A DNA stretch of 64,000 nucleotides from Corynebacterium halotolerans (GCF_001056295.1 NZ_JVMD01000020.1:1-64000); one strand, 5' to 3'. Positions 33,426 through 42,934 are shown, numbered from the stretch's first letter. Made by a program: numbers and translations. The notes: generated by a model from the letters alone, not told the origin.

Positions 33426-35456
33426 GTGACCGGACGACTCGGAATCGACGATGTACGACCCCAGGTTGACGGTGGCGCCACCCCGTCCAAGGCGGTGGCC
33501 GGTGAAGTCGTCCCCGTCTTCGCCGTCGTCTGGCGCGAGGGCCACGACGCCCTCAACGCCACGCTGAACGTCAAGGGCCCGAAGGAGTCCACCTTCGCCG
33601 CCCGCACCCAGCGCATCCCCATGCGCTTCAGCGACCACGACCCCAACCAGGTCAACGCGACCTTCGTCCCCGACGCCCCGGGCCTGTGGACCTTCCGCGT
33701 CGACGCCTGGTCCGACCCGATGGCCACCTGGCGCAACGCCGTGACCAAGAAGATCGAGGCCGGCCAGTCCGCCGAGGAACTGGCCAACGACCTCGAGATC
33801 GGCGCCCGCCTGTTCGACCGCGCCGCCACCGGCGCCGCCACCGTCTACCGCTCGCACCTGCGCGGCGTGGCCCAGTCGCTGCGCTCCGACGCCGAGCTGC
33901 GCGCCCGCGTCTCCCCCGCCCTGTCCGACGAGACCCGCGGCATCCTCGAGCTGCACCCCCTGCGCGAGCTGCTCACCCGCGGCAAGACCCGCAAGGTCCT
34001 CGTCGAGCGCCGCGAGGCCCTGGTCGGTTCCTGGTACGAGTTCTTCCCGCGCTCCAACGGCGGCTTCGACGAGGACGGCAACCTGCTGCACGGCACGTTC
34101 CGCACCGCGATCCCGCAGCTGGACCGCGCGGCCCGCATGGGCTTCGACGTCGTCTACCTGCCCCCGATCCACCCGATCGGCGAGATCAACCGCAAGGGCC
34201 GCAACAACACCCTGACCCCCGAGCCGGGCGACGTGGGCTCCCCGTGGGCCATCGGCTCCGCCGCCGGCGGCCACGACGCCATCGAGCCGAAGCTCGGCGG
34301 CGAGGACGAGTTCGCCGAGTTCGTCGCCGCCGCCGAGGAGCGCGGCCTGGAGGTCGCCCTCGACCTGGCCCTGCAGTGCGCCCCCGACCACCCGTGGGCC
34401 GCGGCGCACCCGGACTGGTTCACCGTCCTGCCCGACGGCACCATCGCCTACGCCGAGAACCCGCCGAAGAAGTACCAGGACATCTACCCCCTGAACTTCG
34501 ACAACGACCCGAAGGGCCTCTACGAGGAGGTCCTGCGCGTGGTCCGCTTCTGGATCAAGCGCGGCGTCAAGGTCTTCCGCGTGGACAACCCCCACACCAA
34601 GCCGGGCAACTTCTGGGAGTGGCTGATCGAGACGGTCCACCAGACCAACCCCGAGGTCATCTTCCTGGCCGAGGCCTTCACCGCCCCGGCCCGCCTGTAC
34701 GGCCTGGCCAAGGCCGGCTTCACGCAGTCCTACATCTACTTCCCGTGGAAGACCACGAAGAAGGAGCTGACGGAGTTCGGCGAGGAGATCGTCAGGCACA
34801 CCGACATCGCCCGCCCGTCGCTGTGGGTCAACACCCCGGACATCCTCCACGAGTTCCTGGTCAAGGGCGGACGTGCGGCGTTCGCCATCCGCGCCGCGCT
34901 GGCCGCGACCATGTCGCCGCTGTGGGGCATGTACTCCGGCTTCGAGCTCTACGAGAACGTGCCGGTGAAGGAGGGCTCCGAGGAGTACCTGGACAGCGAG
35001 AAGTACCAGCTGCGCCACCGCGACTTCGACGCCGCGCTGGAGGCGGGCGATTCGCTCGAGCCGTTCATCACGCTGCTGAACACCCTGCGCCGCGAGCACC
35101 CGGCCCTGCAGCAGCTGCGCACCCTGCGGTTCCACGACATCGGCAACGACAACCTGCTGGCGTACTCCAAGATCGACCCGCTGACCGGCGACGCCGTGAT
35201 GGTCGTCATCAACCTCGACCCGTGGAGCGCCCAGGAGGGCATCCTCGACATCGACATGAACGCCATCGGCCGCCGCAGCACCGACCGGATCGATGTTCAG
35301 GATCTGGTCACCGGCCAGCGCTTCAACTGGGGCAAGCAGAACTTCGTGCGCCTCGAGCCGTGGTCCAACGTCGCGCACATCATCCAGCTGCCCGACGTGC
35401 CCGAGAACCTGCGCCGCAAGCTGGCCTGGCGCGACGTCCCCGATTACGAGGGCTGA
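33426..35456 (+). CDS. glgE: Alpha-1,4-glucan:maltose-1-phosphate maltosyltransferase
   Basis: 676 residues. GlgE extends alpha-glucans with maltose 1-phosphate in the actinobacterial glycogen pathway. The GH13_3 core shows [18 protein letters not shown], the nucleophile Asp in [17 protein letters not shown], the acid Glu in VIFLAEAFT, and [16 protein letters not shown] at 33426 follows AAGGAG by eight bases. glgB comes next, the classic pair that makes branched glucan; the TreS/Pep2 enzymes that supply maltose 1-phosphate are not in this window. Confidence 0.97.
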   Translation: MTGRLGIDDVRPQVDGGATPSKAVAGEVVPVFAVVWREGHDALNATLNVKGPKESTFAARTQRIPMRFSDHDPNQVNATFVPDAPGLWTFRVDAWSDPMATWRNAVTKKIEAGQSAEELANDLEIGARLFDRAATGAATVYRSHLRGVAQSLRSDAELRARVSPALSDETRGILELHPLRELLTRGKTRKVLVERREALVGSWYEFFPRSNGGFDEDGNLLHGTFRTAIPQLDRAARMGFDVVYLPPIHPIGEINRKGRNNTLTPEPGDVGSPWAIGSAAGGHDAIEPKLGGEDEFAEFVAAAEERGLEVALDLALQCAPDHPWAAAHPDWFTVLPDGTIAYAENPPKKYQDIYPLNFDNDPKGLYEEVLRVVRFWIKRGVKVFRVDNPHTKPGNFWEWLIETVHQTNPEVIFLAEAFTAPARLYGLAKAGFTQSYIYFPWKTTKKELTEFGEEIVRHTDIARPSLWVNTPDILHEFLVKGGRAAFAIRAALAATMSPLWGMYSGFELYENVPVKEGSEEYLDSEKYQLRHRDFDAALEAGDSLEPFITLLNTLRREHPALQQLRTLRFHDIGNDNLLAYSKIDPLTGDAVMVVINLDPWSAQEGILDIDMNAIGRRSTDRIDVQDLVTGQRFNWGKQNFVRLEPWSNVAHIIQLPDVPENLRRKLAWRDVPDYEG

Positions 35457-35504
35457 GCCCGGCCCGCCCCCACCGGCCCCACCCGGGGCCACCCCGGCAC
35501 GTGA

Positions 35505-35534
35505 CCCGCCTCCCGCGCATACGCTGGAGGCGGG
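35505..35534. other. Inverted repeat between glgE and glgB
   Basis: 9-bp arms CCCGCCTCC / GGAGGCGGG with a 12-nt loop, 49 nt after the glgE stop. No T-run follows on either strand, so it may adjust glgE:glgB ratios by RNA processing or weak termination; unproven. Confidence 0.3.
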
Positions 35535-35614
35535 ATTCCGGGCCACCCAGTTCGACCCGATCCCCGTCGACCGAAAACGACGCACCCCACGGAAATTCAC
35601 CTGGAAGGACCGCC

Positions 35615-37807
35615 ATGAGCGCCACCGATCCGCGCCTGACCATCCCGGCCGGAGACATGGATCGTCTCCGCAGCTGCACGCACCACGATCCCCATTCGTT
35701 CTACGGCGCGCATCTGATCGACGGCGACACCGTCATCCGCACCCGCATCTTCGGGGCGACCTCGGTGACGGTCGCGTCCACCCGCGGCGACTTCGAGGCC
35801 GAGCCGGTGGGCGACGACGTCTACGCGGCGCTGGTCCCGGGCGACCTGGCCTTCGACTACCGCCTGCGCATCACGTGGGCCGACGGTTCCGTCGAGGAGC
35901 GCGCGGATGGCTACCGCTTCCTGCCGACGGTCCGCGAGGGCGATCTGCACCTGATCGGCGAGGGCCGCCACGAGCGCCTGTGGGAGGCGCTCGGCGCGCA
36001 CCCCCGCACCTACGAGACCGAACTGGGCGAGGTGTCGGGCGTGTCCTTCGCGGTGTGGGCGCCCAACGCCCGCGGCGTCGCGGTGATCGGCGACTTCTGC
36101 ATGTGGAACGGCGCCCAGTACCCGATGCGCTCGATGGGCGGCTCGGGCGTGTGGGAGGTCTTCATCCCGGGCGTCGGGCCGGGCGACGTCTACAAGTTCG
36201 CCATCACCACGCCGGAGGGCCACCGCCGCGACAAGGCCGACCCGATGGCCTACGCCACCGAGGTCCCGCCGGCCACGGGGTCGATCGTCGCCGAGTCCGA
36301 GTACGAGTGGCGCGATGACGCGTGGATGGCCGAGCGTTCGGCCACCGACTGGCAGTCGCAGCCGATGTCCATCTACGAGGTCCACCTGGGCTCGTGGAAG
36401 AAGGACCTCTCCTACGAGGTCATGGCGGAGCAGCTGGTGCGCTACGTCAAGGAGATGGGCTACACGCACGTGGAGTTCATGCCGGTCGCCGAGCACCCGT
36501 TCTCCGGTTCGTGGGGCTACCAGGTGACGTCCTACTACGCGCCGACCAGCCGCTTCGGTTCGCCGGACCAGCTGCGCGGGCTCATCGACGCCTTCCACGC
36601 CGCCGGCATCGGCGTCATCGTGGACTGGGTCCCGGGGCACTTCCCCAAGGACGACTGGGCGCTGGCGCGTTTCGACGGCACCGCCTGCTACGAGCACCCC
36701 GACTGGCGCCGCGGCGAGCAGAAGGACTGGGGCACCTACGTCTTCGACTTCGGCCGCAACGAGGTCCGCAACTTCCTGTACGCCAACGCCCTGTACTGGG
36801 CGGAGGAGTTCCACGTCGACGGCCTGCGCGTCGACGCCGTCGCGTCGATGCTCTACCTCGACTACTCGCGCAACGAGGGCGAGTGGCTGCCCAACCAGTA
36901 CGGCGGCCGCGAGAACCTGGACGCCATGCAGTTCCTGCAGGAGTTCAACGCGACGGTGCACAAGCACCACCCGGGCTTCCTCACCATCGCCGAGGAGTCG
37001 ACGTCGTGGCCGGGCGTCACGGCGCCGACCGAGCACGGCGGCCTGGGCTTCGACATGAAGTGGAACATGGGCTGGATGAACGACACCCTGGAGTACTTCT
37101 CCAAGGACCCGATCCACCGCTCGTACCACCATCATGAGGTCACTTTCGCGATGGTCTACGCCTACTCCGAGAAGTTCATCCTGCCGTTCAGCCACGACGA
37201 GGTCGTGCACGGCAAGGGTTCGCTGTGGGAGCGCATCCCGGGCGACGACTGGAACAAGGCCGCCGGCCTGCGCACCCTGCTGAGCTTCATGTGGGGCCAC
37301 CCGGGCAAGCAGCTGCTGTTCCAGGGCCAGGAGCTGGGCCAGAACCGCGAGTGGAACCACGACGAGTCGATCGCGTGGGACAACCTCGACGGCTGGGGCG
37401 GCGAGTTCCACCGCGGCATCCAGCTGCTGGTCAAGGACCTCAACGCCGTCTACCGCAGCACCGACGCCCTGTGGTCGCGCGACGACCGCCCCGAGGGCTT
37501 CTCGTGGATCAACGCCGATGACACCAACAACAGCGTGCTGTCCTTCGTCCGCTACGGCGAGGACGGTTCGGCGCTGGCATGCGTGTACAACTTGTCGGGC
37601 GCGACGCAGGAGCGCTACCGCATCGGCGTCCCCCGCGCGGGCGAGTGGACCGAGGTGCTCAACACCAACGACGAGCGGTACGCCGGTTCGGGCTACGGCC
37701 TCAACGGCACGCTCACCGCGCAGCAGTTCGGCTGGAACGGCCAGGACCAGTCGTTCGAGCTCACCCTGCCGGCGCACACCGCGGTGTGGTTCCGCCACGA
37801 GGGCTGA
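35615..37807 (+). CDS. glgB: 1,4-alpha-glucan branching enzyme
   Basis: 730 residues. It introduces alpha-1,6 branches into the glucan made by GlgE. Two N-terminal CBM48-like domains precede the GH13_9 barrel: ASVMxD-type region [14 protein letters not shown], nucleophile Asp in [19 protein letters not shown], Glu in [13 protein letters not shown], and [22 protein letters not shown] lies before ATG 35615. Complete. Convergent with the beta-lactamase-like gene after 21 nt. Confidence 0.97.
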   Translation: MSATDPRLTIPAGDMDRLRSCTHHDPHSFYGAHLIDGDTVIRTRIFGATSVTVASTRGDFEAEPVGDDVYAALVPGDLAFDYRLRITWADGSVEERADGYRFLPTVREGDLHLIGEGRHERLWEALGAHPRTYETELGEVSGVSFAVWAPNARGVAVIGDFCMWNGAQYPMRSMGGSGVWEVFIPGVGPGDVYKFAITTPEGHRRDKADPMAYATEVPPATGSIVAESEYEWRDDAWMAERSATDWQSQPMSIYEVHLGSWKKDLSYEVMAEQLVRYVKEMGYTHVEFMPVAEHPFSGSWGYQVTSYYAPTSRFGSPDQLRGLIDAFHAAGIGVIVDWVPGHFPKDDWALARFDGTACYEHPDWRRGEQKDWGTYVFDFGRNEVRNFLYANALYWAEEFHVDGLRVDAVASMLYLDYSRNEGEWLPNQYGGRENLDAMQFLQEFNATVHKHHPGFLTIAEESTSWPGVTAPTEHGGLGFDMKWNMGWMNDTLEYFSKDPIHRSYHHHEVTFAMVYAYSEKFILPFSHDEVVHGKGSLWERIPGDDWNKAAGLRTLLSFMWGHPGKQLLFQGQELGQNREWNHDESIAWDNLDGWGGEFHRGIQLLVKDLNAVYRSTDALWSRDDRPEGFSWINADDTNNSVLSFVRYGEDGSALACVYNLSGATQERYRIGVPRAGEWTEVLNTNDERYAGSGYGLNGTLTAQQFGWNGQDQSFELTLPAHTAVWFRHEG

Positions 37808-37828
37808 TCCCGCGGGGCGTGATCGCCC

Positions 37829-38959
37829 CTAGACCGCGCGGTGGGGATTGAACCAATCCGGCTCGAGGGTCTCGTCGTAAAGCGGATCCCCCGGGCCGTC
37901 GGTTCCGCCGAGGCGATCGGCGATGCCGTCGCCGTCCGCGTCGGCGTTCCAGGTGGCGGCCTCCTTCGGGCTCGGGGCCTTTCCGCCCGCGCCGAGGAGG
38001 TTGTAATCCGGCAGCAGTGCGGCGATCCTGCCGCCGAGCCGGCCCAGCAGGGCATCGGTGAGCTCGTTCATCGGGGTCTCGAAGCGGGTGGTGATGCCGA
38101 AGGCGACCGGCCCCGCGCCGGAGTACAGGATGCCGTGGTCGTTCGTGCCCTCGATGGTGTCGCCCGTCTTCTGCGCCGCGCCGCCGACGTACATGGCGAA
38201 CTTCTGGGCCCCGCCGTAGGTGAGGTAGGTCAGCGCCGTCCGGGCCGTGTCCCGGTCGATGAACGCGTGATCGCCGTGGCCGTCGGCGACCTCCTGGATC
38301 CGCGCCATGAACAGCGCCGACTGGCTCGGCGAGAACCACGATCGGTCGCCGGTCGGATTCGGCGTGTTCATCTTGTTGCCCAGGTGGTAGCGCTCGCCGT
38401 CCACCCCCGCGTCCTCGATGATCCCGTTGACCGCGTCGAATCCGCCCACGGCGTCGATGAGGGCGTTGGCGGCGGTGTTGTCGGAGTAGGCCATGACGTA
38501 CCTGAGCAGCGAATCGACGGTGTACTCGCCCGGGCCGATGACGCTTCCGCCCACGGCGTCCTCCCAATCGGCGGTGACGACTTCATCGAGGTCGTCGCCG
38601 AACTTGTCGAGGGCCGTCACCACGAGCGGGGCCTTGATGGTCGACGCCGAATACTGCCTCTCGTCGCCGCCCGCCGACGCGGTCAGGCCGCGGTAGGGGC
38701 CGTCGATGACGCGGACGTAGGCGGCCAGATCGATGCCGTACAGCTCGGAGAACTCCGCCACGGCGTCATCGAGGATCTCCTGGGCATCGGTCCACTCGAC
38801 CTCCTCCGCGGGATCCCATCCGTCGGTCGGCTCGGCGACGCGGGTTTCGGTGCCCGGCCCCTCCTCCGGGGCCGTCCCCGCGCAGCCGGCCAGCATCGCC
38901 GTCACCGCCAGGGCGGCCGCGATGAGGCCGGGCCGCTTCGTCGTAGATCCCGCTCGCAT
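37829..38959 (-). CDS. Class A beta-lactamase-like serine hydrolase, lipoprotein
   Basis: 376 residues from ATG 38959 with GGAGAG upstream. Lipobox MLAGCAG after a signal peptide. The penicilloyl-transferase fold motifs are all visible: SxxK in YSASTIKAPLV, SDN in AYSDNTAAN, and KTG in AQKTGDTIE. Around 70 extra C-terminal residues include NADADGDGIADRLGG, a DxDxDG calcium-loop motif. It could be a true beta-lactamase or a cell-wall DD-peptidase-like enzyme; the tail is unusual. A terminator-like hairpin lies in its leader. Confidence 0.85.
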   Translation of the reverse strand: MRAGSTTKRPGLIAAALAVTAMLAGCAGTAPEEGPGTETRVAEPTDGWDPAEEVEWTDAQEILDDAVAEFSELYGIDLAAYVRVIDGPYRGLTASAGGDERQYSASTIKAPLVVTALDKFGDDLDEVVTADWEDAVGGSVIGPGEYTVDSLLRYVMAYSDNTAANALIDAVGGFDAVNGIIEDAGVDGERYHLGNKMNTPNPTGDRSWFSPSQSALFMARIQEVADGHGDHAFIDRDTARTALTYLTYGGAQKFAMYVGGAAQKTGDTIEGTNDHGILYSGAGPVAFGITTRFETPMNELTDALLGRLGGRIAALLPDYNLLGAGGKAPSPKEAATWNADADGDGIADRLGGTDGPGDPLYDETLEPDWFNPHRAV

Positions 38960-39031
38960 GTTTCTCTCCTGGGTATCCGGCCGCGACGGCGGCGCCCGAC
39001 CTCGGGGCGGCAGCACCTGAACCGCAAAAAA

Positions 39032-39060
39032 GGCGCCCGAGATTCAGGGGCTCGGGCGCC
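39032..39060 (-). terminator. Rho-independent terminator in the leader of the beta-lactamase-like gene (possible attenuator)
   Basis: 10-bp perfect stem GGCGCCCGAG / CTCGGGCGCC with 9-nt loop, followed on the minus strand by TTTTTT. No minus-strand gene ends upstream of it; the next gene downstream (start 38959) is the beta-lactamase-like one. It therefore looks like premature termination in that leader or the end of a small RNA from 39061-39300. Confidence 0.65.
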
Positions 39061-39302
39061 GTCAAGCTATCTCCGTTAACGGCCGGAAGACTAACACCTC
39101 CCCCGCCACCGGGGCATTTCCGGGCCGATGACCGGGCGCCCCCGTCCCCGGCCGCGATCGTTCCCGCGAATCGGGCGGGGTTTTCGGGGACTCGGGCGGG
39201 CGCGCGCGACCGCGGGGTGGCAAAATCGGATGGATGAACCCGCCCGGCGGACCGCGGGCGCCGAACGAACGCAGATCCCAAAAGAACTGAGGAGGAGGGA
39301 CG

Positions 39303-39698
39303 ATGGAGGATCGGATCAGCCGGTTGATGGACCGGATGGGGGAACGCCACGAGCGGATGCGGCGCCGCTGGTACGGCCCCTTCCTCTCCCCCGTGCTGCT
39401 GGTGCTGGGCTTTTGCCTGCTCATCGTGGGCATCATCATCTTGCCCACGCCCGCGCCCGGCTGGCTGCTGATCTTCGTCTCGCTGGGTGTGCTGTCGCTG
39501 GTCCATCCGCCGATGCGCAGGCTCAACGTCAGGCTGGCACGGCTTTACGACGCTTCGGAGGCGTGGTTCCGCAAGCAGCACTGGGTGACCCAGGTGGCGC
39601 TGGGCGCCGTCCTGACCATTTCGGTGGCGGCGATCATGGCGTCGGTGTGGTACTTCGTCGCCCCGGACGACTGGCCGTACACGAGGCAGGACGCATGA
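39303..39698 (+). CDS. PGPGW-type (TIGR02611-like) small membrane protein
   Basis: 131 residues. Charged N-terminal helix (MEDRISRLMDRMGERHERMRRR), two membrane helices around the Pro-rich signature LPTPAPGWLLIFVSLG, a short loop and a third helix near residues 93-112. The family is widespread in actinobacteria without an assigned role. Very strong ribosome binding site GGAGGAGG before the ATG. Overlaps the next gene (ATGA). Confidence 0.82.
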   Translation: MEDRISRLMDRMGERHERMRRRWYGPFLSPVLLVLGFCLLIVGIIILPTPAPGWLLIFVSLGVLSLVHPPMRRLNVRLARLYDASEAWFRKQHWVTQVALGAVLTISVAAIMASVWYFVAPDDWPYTRQDA

Positions 39699-39970
39699 GC
39701 CCGCTGCAACGGCCCCGGCTCGTCGGGTGGGGCGCCACCGCCGCCGCGCTTGTCCTGGGCTACGTGTTCTGGATCGTCTCCCGGCAGTGGTGGGTTCCGT
39801 CCCTGATCGTGTTCGGGTTGCTTTTCGCGGCGATCACCGGGCTCAACTGCTACCTCGCGCTGAAGAGCAGGGCATGGGATCTGTGGATCGCCGCGCTGGT
39901 GGCGCTCCTCGCCCCCGCGATCGTGATTTTCGTGGCCTTCGGCTTCTTCTTCTCGGGCCCGCCGAGCTGA
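39695..39970 (+). CDS. Small three-helix membrane protein
   Basis: 91 residues, starting ATG 39695 inside the stop of the previous gene. Three hydrophobic helices (about 10-28, 34-53, 63-85) with almost no soluble part. No family recognised. Translational coupling suggests it works with the PGPGW protein. Convergent with the thioredoxin/TPR gene. Confidence 0.75.
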   Translation: MSPLQRPRLVGWGATAAALVLGYVFWIVSRQWWVPSLIVFGLLFAAITGLNCYLALKSRAWDLWIAALVALLAPAIVIFVAFGFFFSGPPS

Positions 39971-39990
39971 TCGGACTGACGAGCTGAGCC

Positions 39991-41022
39991 CTAGAACAGC
40001 GCGCTGGCCATCCGGCGGCGGGCGTCGAGGGCGACGGGGTCGGCGGCGTCGAAAAGCTGCAGCAGGTCCAGCAGCCGGTCCTTGATGGCCGTGCGGTCGT
40101 CGCCGAACACCGTCGGCAGCAGGGCGAGCAGGCGCTCCAGTGCCTGCGCCGGGTCGCCGACGAGCATCTCCACGTCGGCGGCCTCCAGCGCCAGCTCCAC
40201 GTTCTTCGGGTCGGCGTCGGCGCGCGCGACTGGGTCGGAGGAACGGTCGATCTTCTGCGCCCGGGCCAGGAACGCCACGTTGGTGCGCGCCGCCTTCAAC
40301 TCGGCGTTGGCCGGCTCGGACTTGAGGATCTCGTCGTAGACCTCCACCGCGCCCTCGAAGTCGCCTTCGTTGAGCTTCTCCTCGGCGACCTCCAGGCGCG
40401 GGTCGTCGGTCGGGGGCTTCATGCCGGCGCCGTCGCCTTCGCCGGGGCCCTCCTCGCCCTCGCCCATCATGCGGGTGCCGGCGGGCAGGCCCTTGAGGCG
40501 GCCGCGCGTGGCGTCCATGACCGCCTCGATCCACTGGTCCATGTACTCGCGGGTCTGCTCGCCGACGAACTGGCCGATCGGCTGGCCCATCGCCACGGCC
40601 ACCACCGTCGGCAGGGCCTGCACGCCGAAGGCGCGGGCGACGTCGAACTGCGCGTCCGCGTCGACCCACGCGGCGATCCAGTTGAGGTTGGCCTCCCGCG
40701 CCATCTCCTCCAGCGTCAGGCGCAGGCGCACCGACTCCGGCGACGCCGCGGCGCCGATGAGCACCACCACCGGCACCTGCTCCGAGCGGATGACCACCTC
40801 GGGCTCGAAATTCTCCGCGGAGACCTCCACCAGCGGCGGCAGCCCCTCCCCCTGGTCGGAGATGCGCTTCTCCGCCTCCGCGCGGGCGTCCGCCTCGCGC
40901 TTCAGGGCCTCCAGATCCACGGTGCCCGGCGGCGGCGGGGGCGTCGAACACGCGCGGTGGCCGCCGTGGGAGTGTCCGTGCGAGTGCGAGTGACCATGGG
41001 AATGTCCGTGGGCGTGCGTCAT
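39991..41022 (-). CDS. Thioredoxin-like/TPR co-chaperone (YbbN/CnoX family) with histidine-rich N-terminus
   Basis: 343 residues. It begins with a His/Gly/Ser tract (residues 2-23, nine or more His, ending HRAC), then a thioredoxin fold (about 60-170; VPVVVLIGAAASPESVRLRL, VQALPTVVAVAMGQPI with the cis-Pro) and a C-terminal helical TPR region (from about 210; AEEKLNEGDFEGAVEVYDEIL). The CxxC redox pair is absent (AAASPES), so it cannot work as a normal oxidoreductase. Homologous to Rv1324. The His tract suggests metal binding or storage. Follows the MTH1187-like gene on the same strand. Confidence 0.85.
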   Translation of the reverse strand: MTHAHGHSHGHSHSHGHSHGGHRACSTPPPPPGTVDLEALKREADARAEAEKRISDQGEGLPPLVEVSAENFEPEVVIRSEQVPVVVLIGAAASPESVRLRLTLEEMAREANLNWIAAWVDADAQFDVARAFGVQALPTVVAVAMGQPIGQFVGEQTREYMDQWIEAVMDATRGRLKGLPAGTRMMGEGEEGPGEGDGAGMKPPTDDPRLEVAEEKLNEGDFEGAVEVYDEILKSEPANAELKAARTNVAFLARAQKIDRSSDPVARADADPKNVELALEAADVEMLVGDPAQALERLLALLPTVFGDDRTAIKDRLLDLLQLFDAADPVALDARRRMASALF

Positions 41023-41074
41023 GGAAATGGGATCCTAGCGTTCGTCGAATCGGGCGGAATGCGGGGGGATGGGC

Positions 41075-41085
41075 CGTCGTAAAGC
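41075..41085 (-). repeat. GCTTTRCGACG motif copy after the MTH1187-like gene
   Basis: Minus-strand GCTTTACGACG extended to CCCGCTTTTTCGCTTTACGA, beginning right after the stop codon at 41098. Near-identical extension occurs after the epimerase gene on the other strand. Confidence 0.75.
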
Positions 41086-41097
41086 GAAAAAGCGGGG

Positions 41098-41397
41098 CTA
41101 CTCGGCCAGCCTGCGCTCGACCGCGTCGACCTTCGCCGACAACTGCCCCGTGTACCCCGGGCGGATGTCGGCCTTGAGCACCAGCGACGTGCGCGGCGCG
41201 ACGGAGGACACCGCCTCGGTGGCGCGCTTGACCACGTCCATCACCTCGTCCCACTCGCCCTCGACGAGCGTGAACATCGAATTGGTCTCGTTGGGCAGGC
41301 CCGACTCGCGGACCACGCGGACGGCCTCCGCGACCGCGGCGGACATCCCCTCATCGGGGTCCGCCGAAGCGGGGGCGACGGAAAAGGCGACGATCAT
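41098..41397 (-). CDS. Thiamine-binding/MTH1187 (YqgV, DUF77) family protein
   Basis: 99 residues. Ferredoxin-like fold of the MTH1187 family: MIVAFSVAP at the start, EAVRVVRESGLPNETNSMFTLVEGEWDEVMDVV and SLVLKADIRPG. Members bind thiamine or a related small ligand in trimers or tetramers. The ATG at 41397 matches the conserved family start. 75 nt upstream of the thioredoxin/TPR gene; divergent from the epimerase gene. Confidence 0.85.
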   Translation of the reverse strand: MIVAFSVAPASADPDEGMSAAVAEAVRVVRESGLPNETNSMFTLVEGEWDEVMDVVKRATEAVSSVAPRTSLVLKADIRPGYTGQLSAKVDAVERRLAE

Positions 41398-41467
41398 GGG
41401 CCCCAGGGTAGCGCCCGGAGCGCGGCCCGGGGGCGGGCGGCGGAGCGAACGCCGTATTCTGGAGGGC

Positions 41468-41920
41468 ATGACCGAGAACAACGTCACCGTCCCCCACCAC
41501 TTCGTCACCCACGTCGACCACGTCGGCATCGCCGTCCCCGACTTCGACACCGCCGTCGAGTGGTACCGCGCGAACATGGGCTTCGTGAACTACCACGAGG
41601 AAATCAACGAGGAGCAGGGCGTCCGCGAGGCCATGCTCGGCCCGGCCGAAAAGGTCGAGGGCGGCACCCTGGTCCAGATCCTCGCCCCGCTGAACGAGGA
41701 GTCGACCATCGCGAAGTACCTGGACAAGAAGGGCCCCGGCATCCAGCAGTACGCCCTGCGCGTCACCGACATGGACGCCCTGATGGCGCATCTCAAGGAG
41801 CAGGGCACCCGCGTGCTCTACGAGGTGCCCAAGAACGGCACCGCTGGCTCCCGCATCAACTTCGTCCACCCGAAGGACGCCGGCGGCGTGCTGCTCGAGC
41901 TCGTCGAGCCGGCCAAGTAG
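41468..41920 (+). CDS. mce: Methylmalonyl-CoA epimerase
   Basis: 150 residues, VOC (glyoxalase-like) fold. Metal ligand His in THVDHVGIAVPD, second His in IQQYALRV region and Glu in VLLELVEP. It interconverts (R)- and (S)-methylmalonyl-CoA for the B12-dependent mutase in propionate metabolism. ATG at 41468 preceded by GGAGGG. The M. tuberculosis homologue (Rv1322A) is in the same gene neighbourhood. Complete; ends at a strong hairpin terminator. Confidence 0.93.
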   Translation: MTENNVTVPHHFVTHVDHVGIAVPDFDTAVEWYRANMGFVNYHEEINEEQGVREAMLGPAEKVEGGTLVQILAPLNEESTIAKYLDKKGPGIQQYALRVTDMDALMAHLKEQGTRVLYEVPKNGTAGSRINFVHPKDAGGVLLELVEPAK

Positions 41921-41932
41921 GTCCCGCTTTTC

Positions 41933-41943
41933 GCTTTACGACG
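41933..41943 (+). repeat. GCTTTRCGACG motif copy between mce stop and terminator
   Basis: Plus-strand GCTTTACGACG within CCCGCTTTTCGCTTTACGA, starting 3 nt after the mce stop and directly abutting the terminator stem. Confidence 0.75.
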
Positions 41944-41944
41944 C

Positions 41945-41978
41945 AGCCCCGGCGCCCGCATCACGCGGCGCCGGGGCT
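41945..41978 (+). terminator. Hairpin terminator of mce
   Basis: 12-bp perfect stem AGCCCCGGCGCC / GGCGCCGGGGCT with a 10-nt loop, 24 nt after the mce stop. The downstream T-run is weak (TCGTCG). Confidence 0.75.
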
Positions 41979-42024
41979 TCGTCGCTGCCGCTGCAGTTCA
42001 CGGTCCTCCGCTACTGTCGCAGGG

Positions 42025-42771
42025 GTGAACCAGCAGCCGAACGAGCGTCCCGAGGGGACCGAAGACGAGCGCAACGGGAAAGGCCGGGCCGAGAGGGGCG
42101 GGGCCGACCGCGAGCAGCCGGAGCTGCCCTCCTTCATGAAGGACCCGGAGCCGATGGACAAGGTCCTGTTCGGCCTGCTCATGGCCATGGGCGTCTACTC
42201 CATGGCCATGCTGGCGCTGCGCGCGTGGATGCTGACGCACCCGCTGGCGTACTCGTTCCTGATCGGCGGCTACACCAGCGCGACGGTCTCCGGCGCCAAC
42301 GTGTCCGTGGGCAACGGGCAATGGTGGATGTACCTGGGGGCGTCCCTGGTCGGTGCGCTGAAATTCGTGCCCGTCTACTGGCTGATGGGCAAGCGGTGGG
42401 GCATGGAATTCATCGAGATGTCGCTGCAGTACATGCCCAGGGCGCACCGGTTCTTCAGGAAGGCCATCAAGCAGGAGGCGTCGCGCACCCGCGCCATCAC
42501 CCTGGGGCTGCTGCCGCTGGGGTACGCGCCGGGGCCGGTGCCGGGCACCGTGCTCAACGCCGTCGCCGGCCTGCTGAAGGTGGGGTTCGGCCTGGTGATG
42601 GCGCTCAACATCGCCAGCGTCCTCGCCCTCAACGGCCTGTTCATGTGGCTCGGCTACACCTTCGGGGACCCGGTGCTGGAGGTCGTAAACCTGGTCAACC
42701 GCTACATGCTGTGGGTGACGTTGGGGCTGCTGGCCATCGTGATCATCCGGGCGCGGAAGAAGACGGCGTAG
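42025..42771 (+). CDS. DedA/VTT-like membrane protein
   Basis: 248 residues from GTG 42025. A charged, disordered N-terminus of about 40 residues precedes five or six membrane helices. LPLGYAPGPVPGTVLNAVAGLLKVGFGLVMALNI resembles the DedA/VTT re-entrant segment (FxPGxRxxxxxxAGxxxM), with the Arg replaced. DedA proteins act in lipid-carrier flipping and envelope homeostasis; assignment is moderate. Leader is very short after the mce terminator, so leaderless translation is possible. Confidence 0.65.
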   Translation: MNQQPNERPEGTEDERNGKGRAERGGADREQPELPSFMKDPEPMDKVLFGLLMAMGVYSMAMLALRAWMLTHPLAYSFLIGGYTSATVSGANVSVGNGQWWMYLGASLVGALKFVPVYWLMGKRWGMEFIEMSLQYMPRAHRFFRKAIKQEASRTRAITLGLLPLGYAPGPVPGTVLNAVAGLLKVGFGLVMALNIASVLALNGLFMWLGYTFGDPVLEVVNLVNRYMLWVTLGLLAIVIIRARKKTA

Positions 42772-42846
42772 GGCTGCGGCGCCGCCCACCGCTTACCCGG
42801 CGCTAACCCACCCCGCCCAGCGCTGTCCACCGCTTCCCCCGGCGCA

Positions 42847-42910
42847 AACCCACCCCGAATGCGCAACCCCACCCGTTACAGCGGGTGGGTCTGCGCATTC
42901 GGGGTGGGTT
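42847..42910. repeat. 64-bp imperfect palindrome, copy 1 (left of DUF559 gene)
   Basis: Outer arms AACCCACCCCGAATGCGCA / TGCGCATTCGGGGTGGGTT pair over 19 bp; an inner hairpin CCCACCCG-TTACAG-CGGGTGGG sits in the loop. The same 64 bp occurs at 44008-44071 in the same orientation, with one difference. Degenerate GCTAACCCACCC fragments lie to its left (around 42798-42810). Confidence 0.9.
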
Positions 42911-42934
42911 CAGCGGCGAAAAGGGCGGCTGCTC

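Noticed and set aside
37814..37829. Hairpin GGGGCG-TGAT-CGCCCC as terminator between glgB and the beta-lactamase-like gene
   Set aside because: Only 6 bp of stem and no T-run on either strand.
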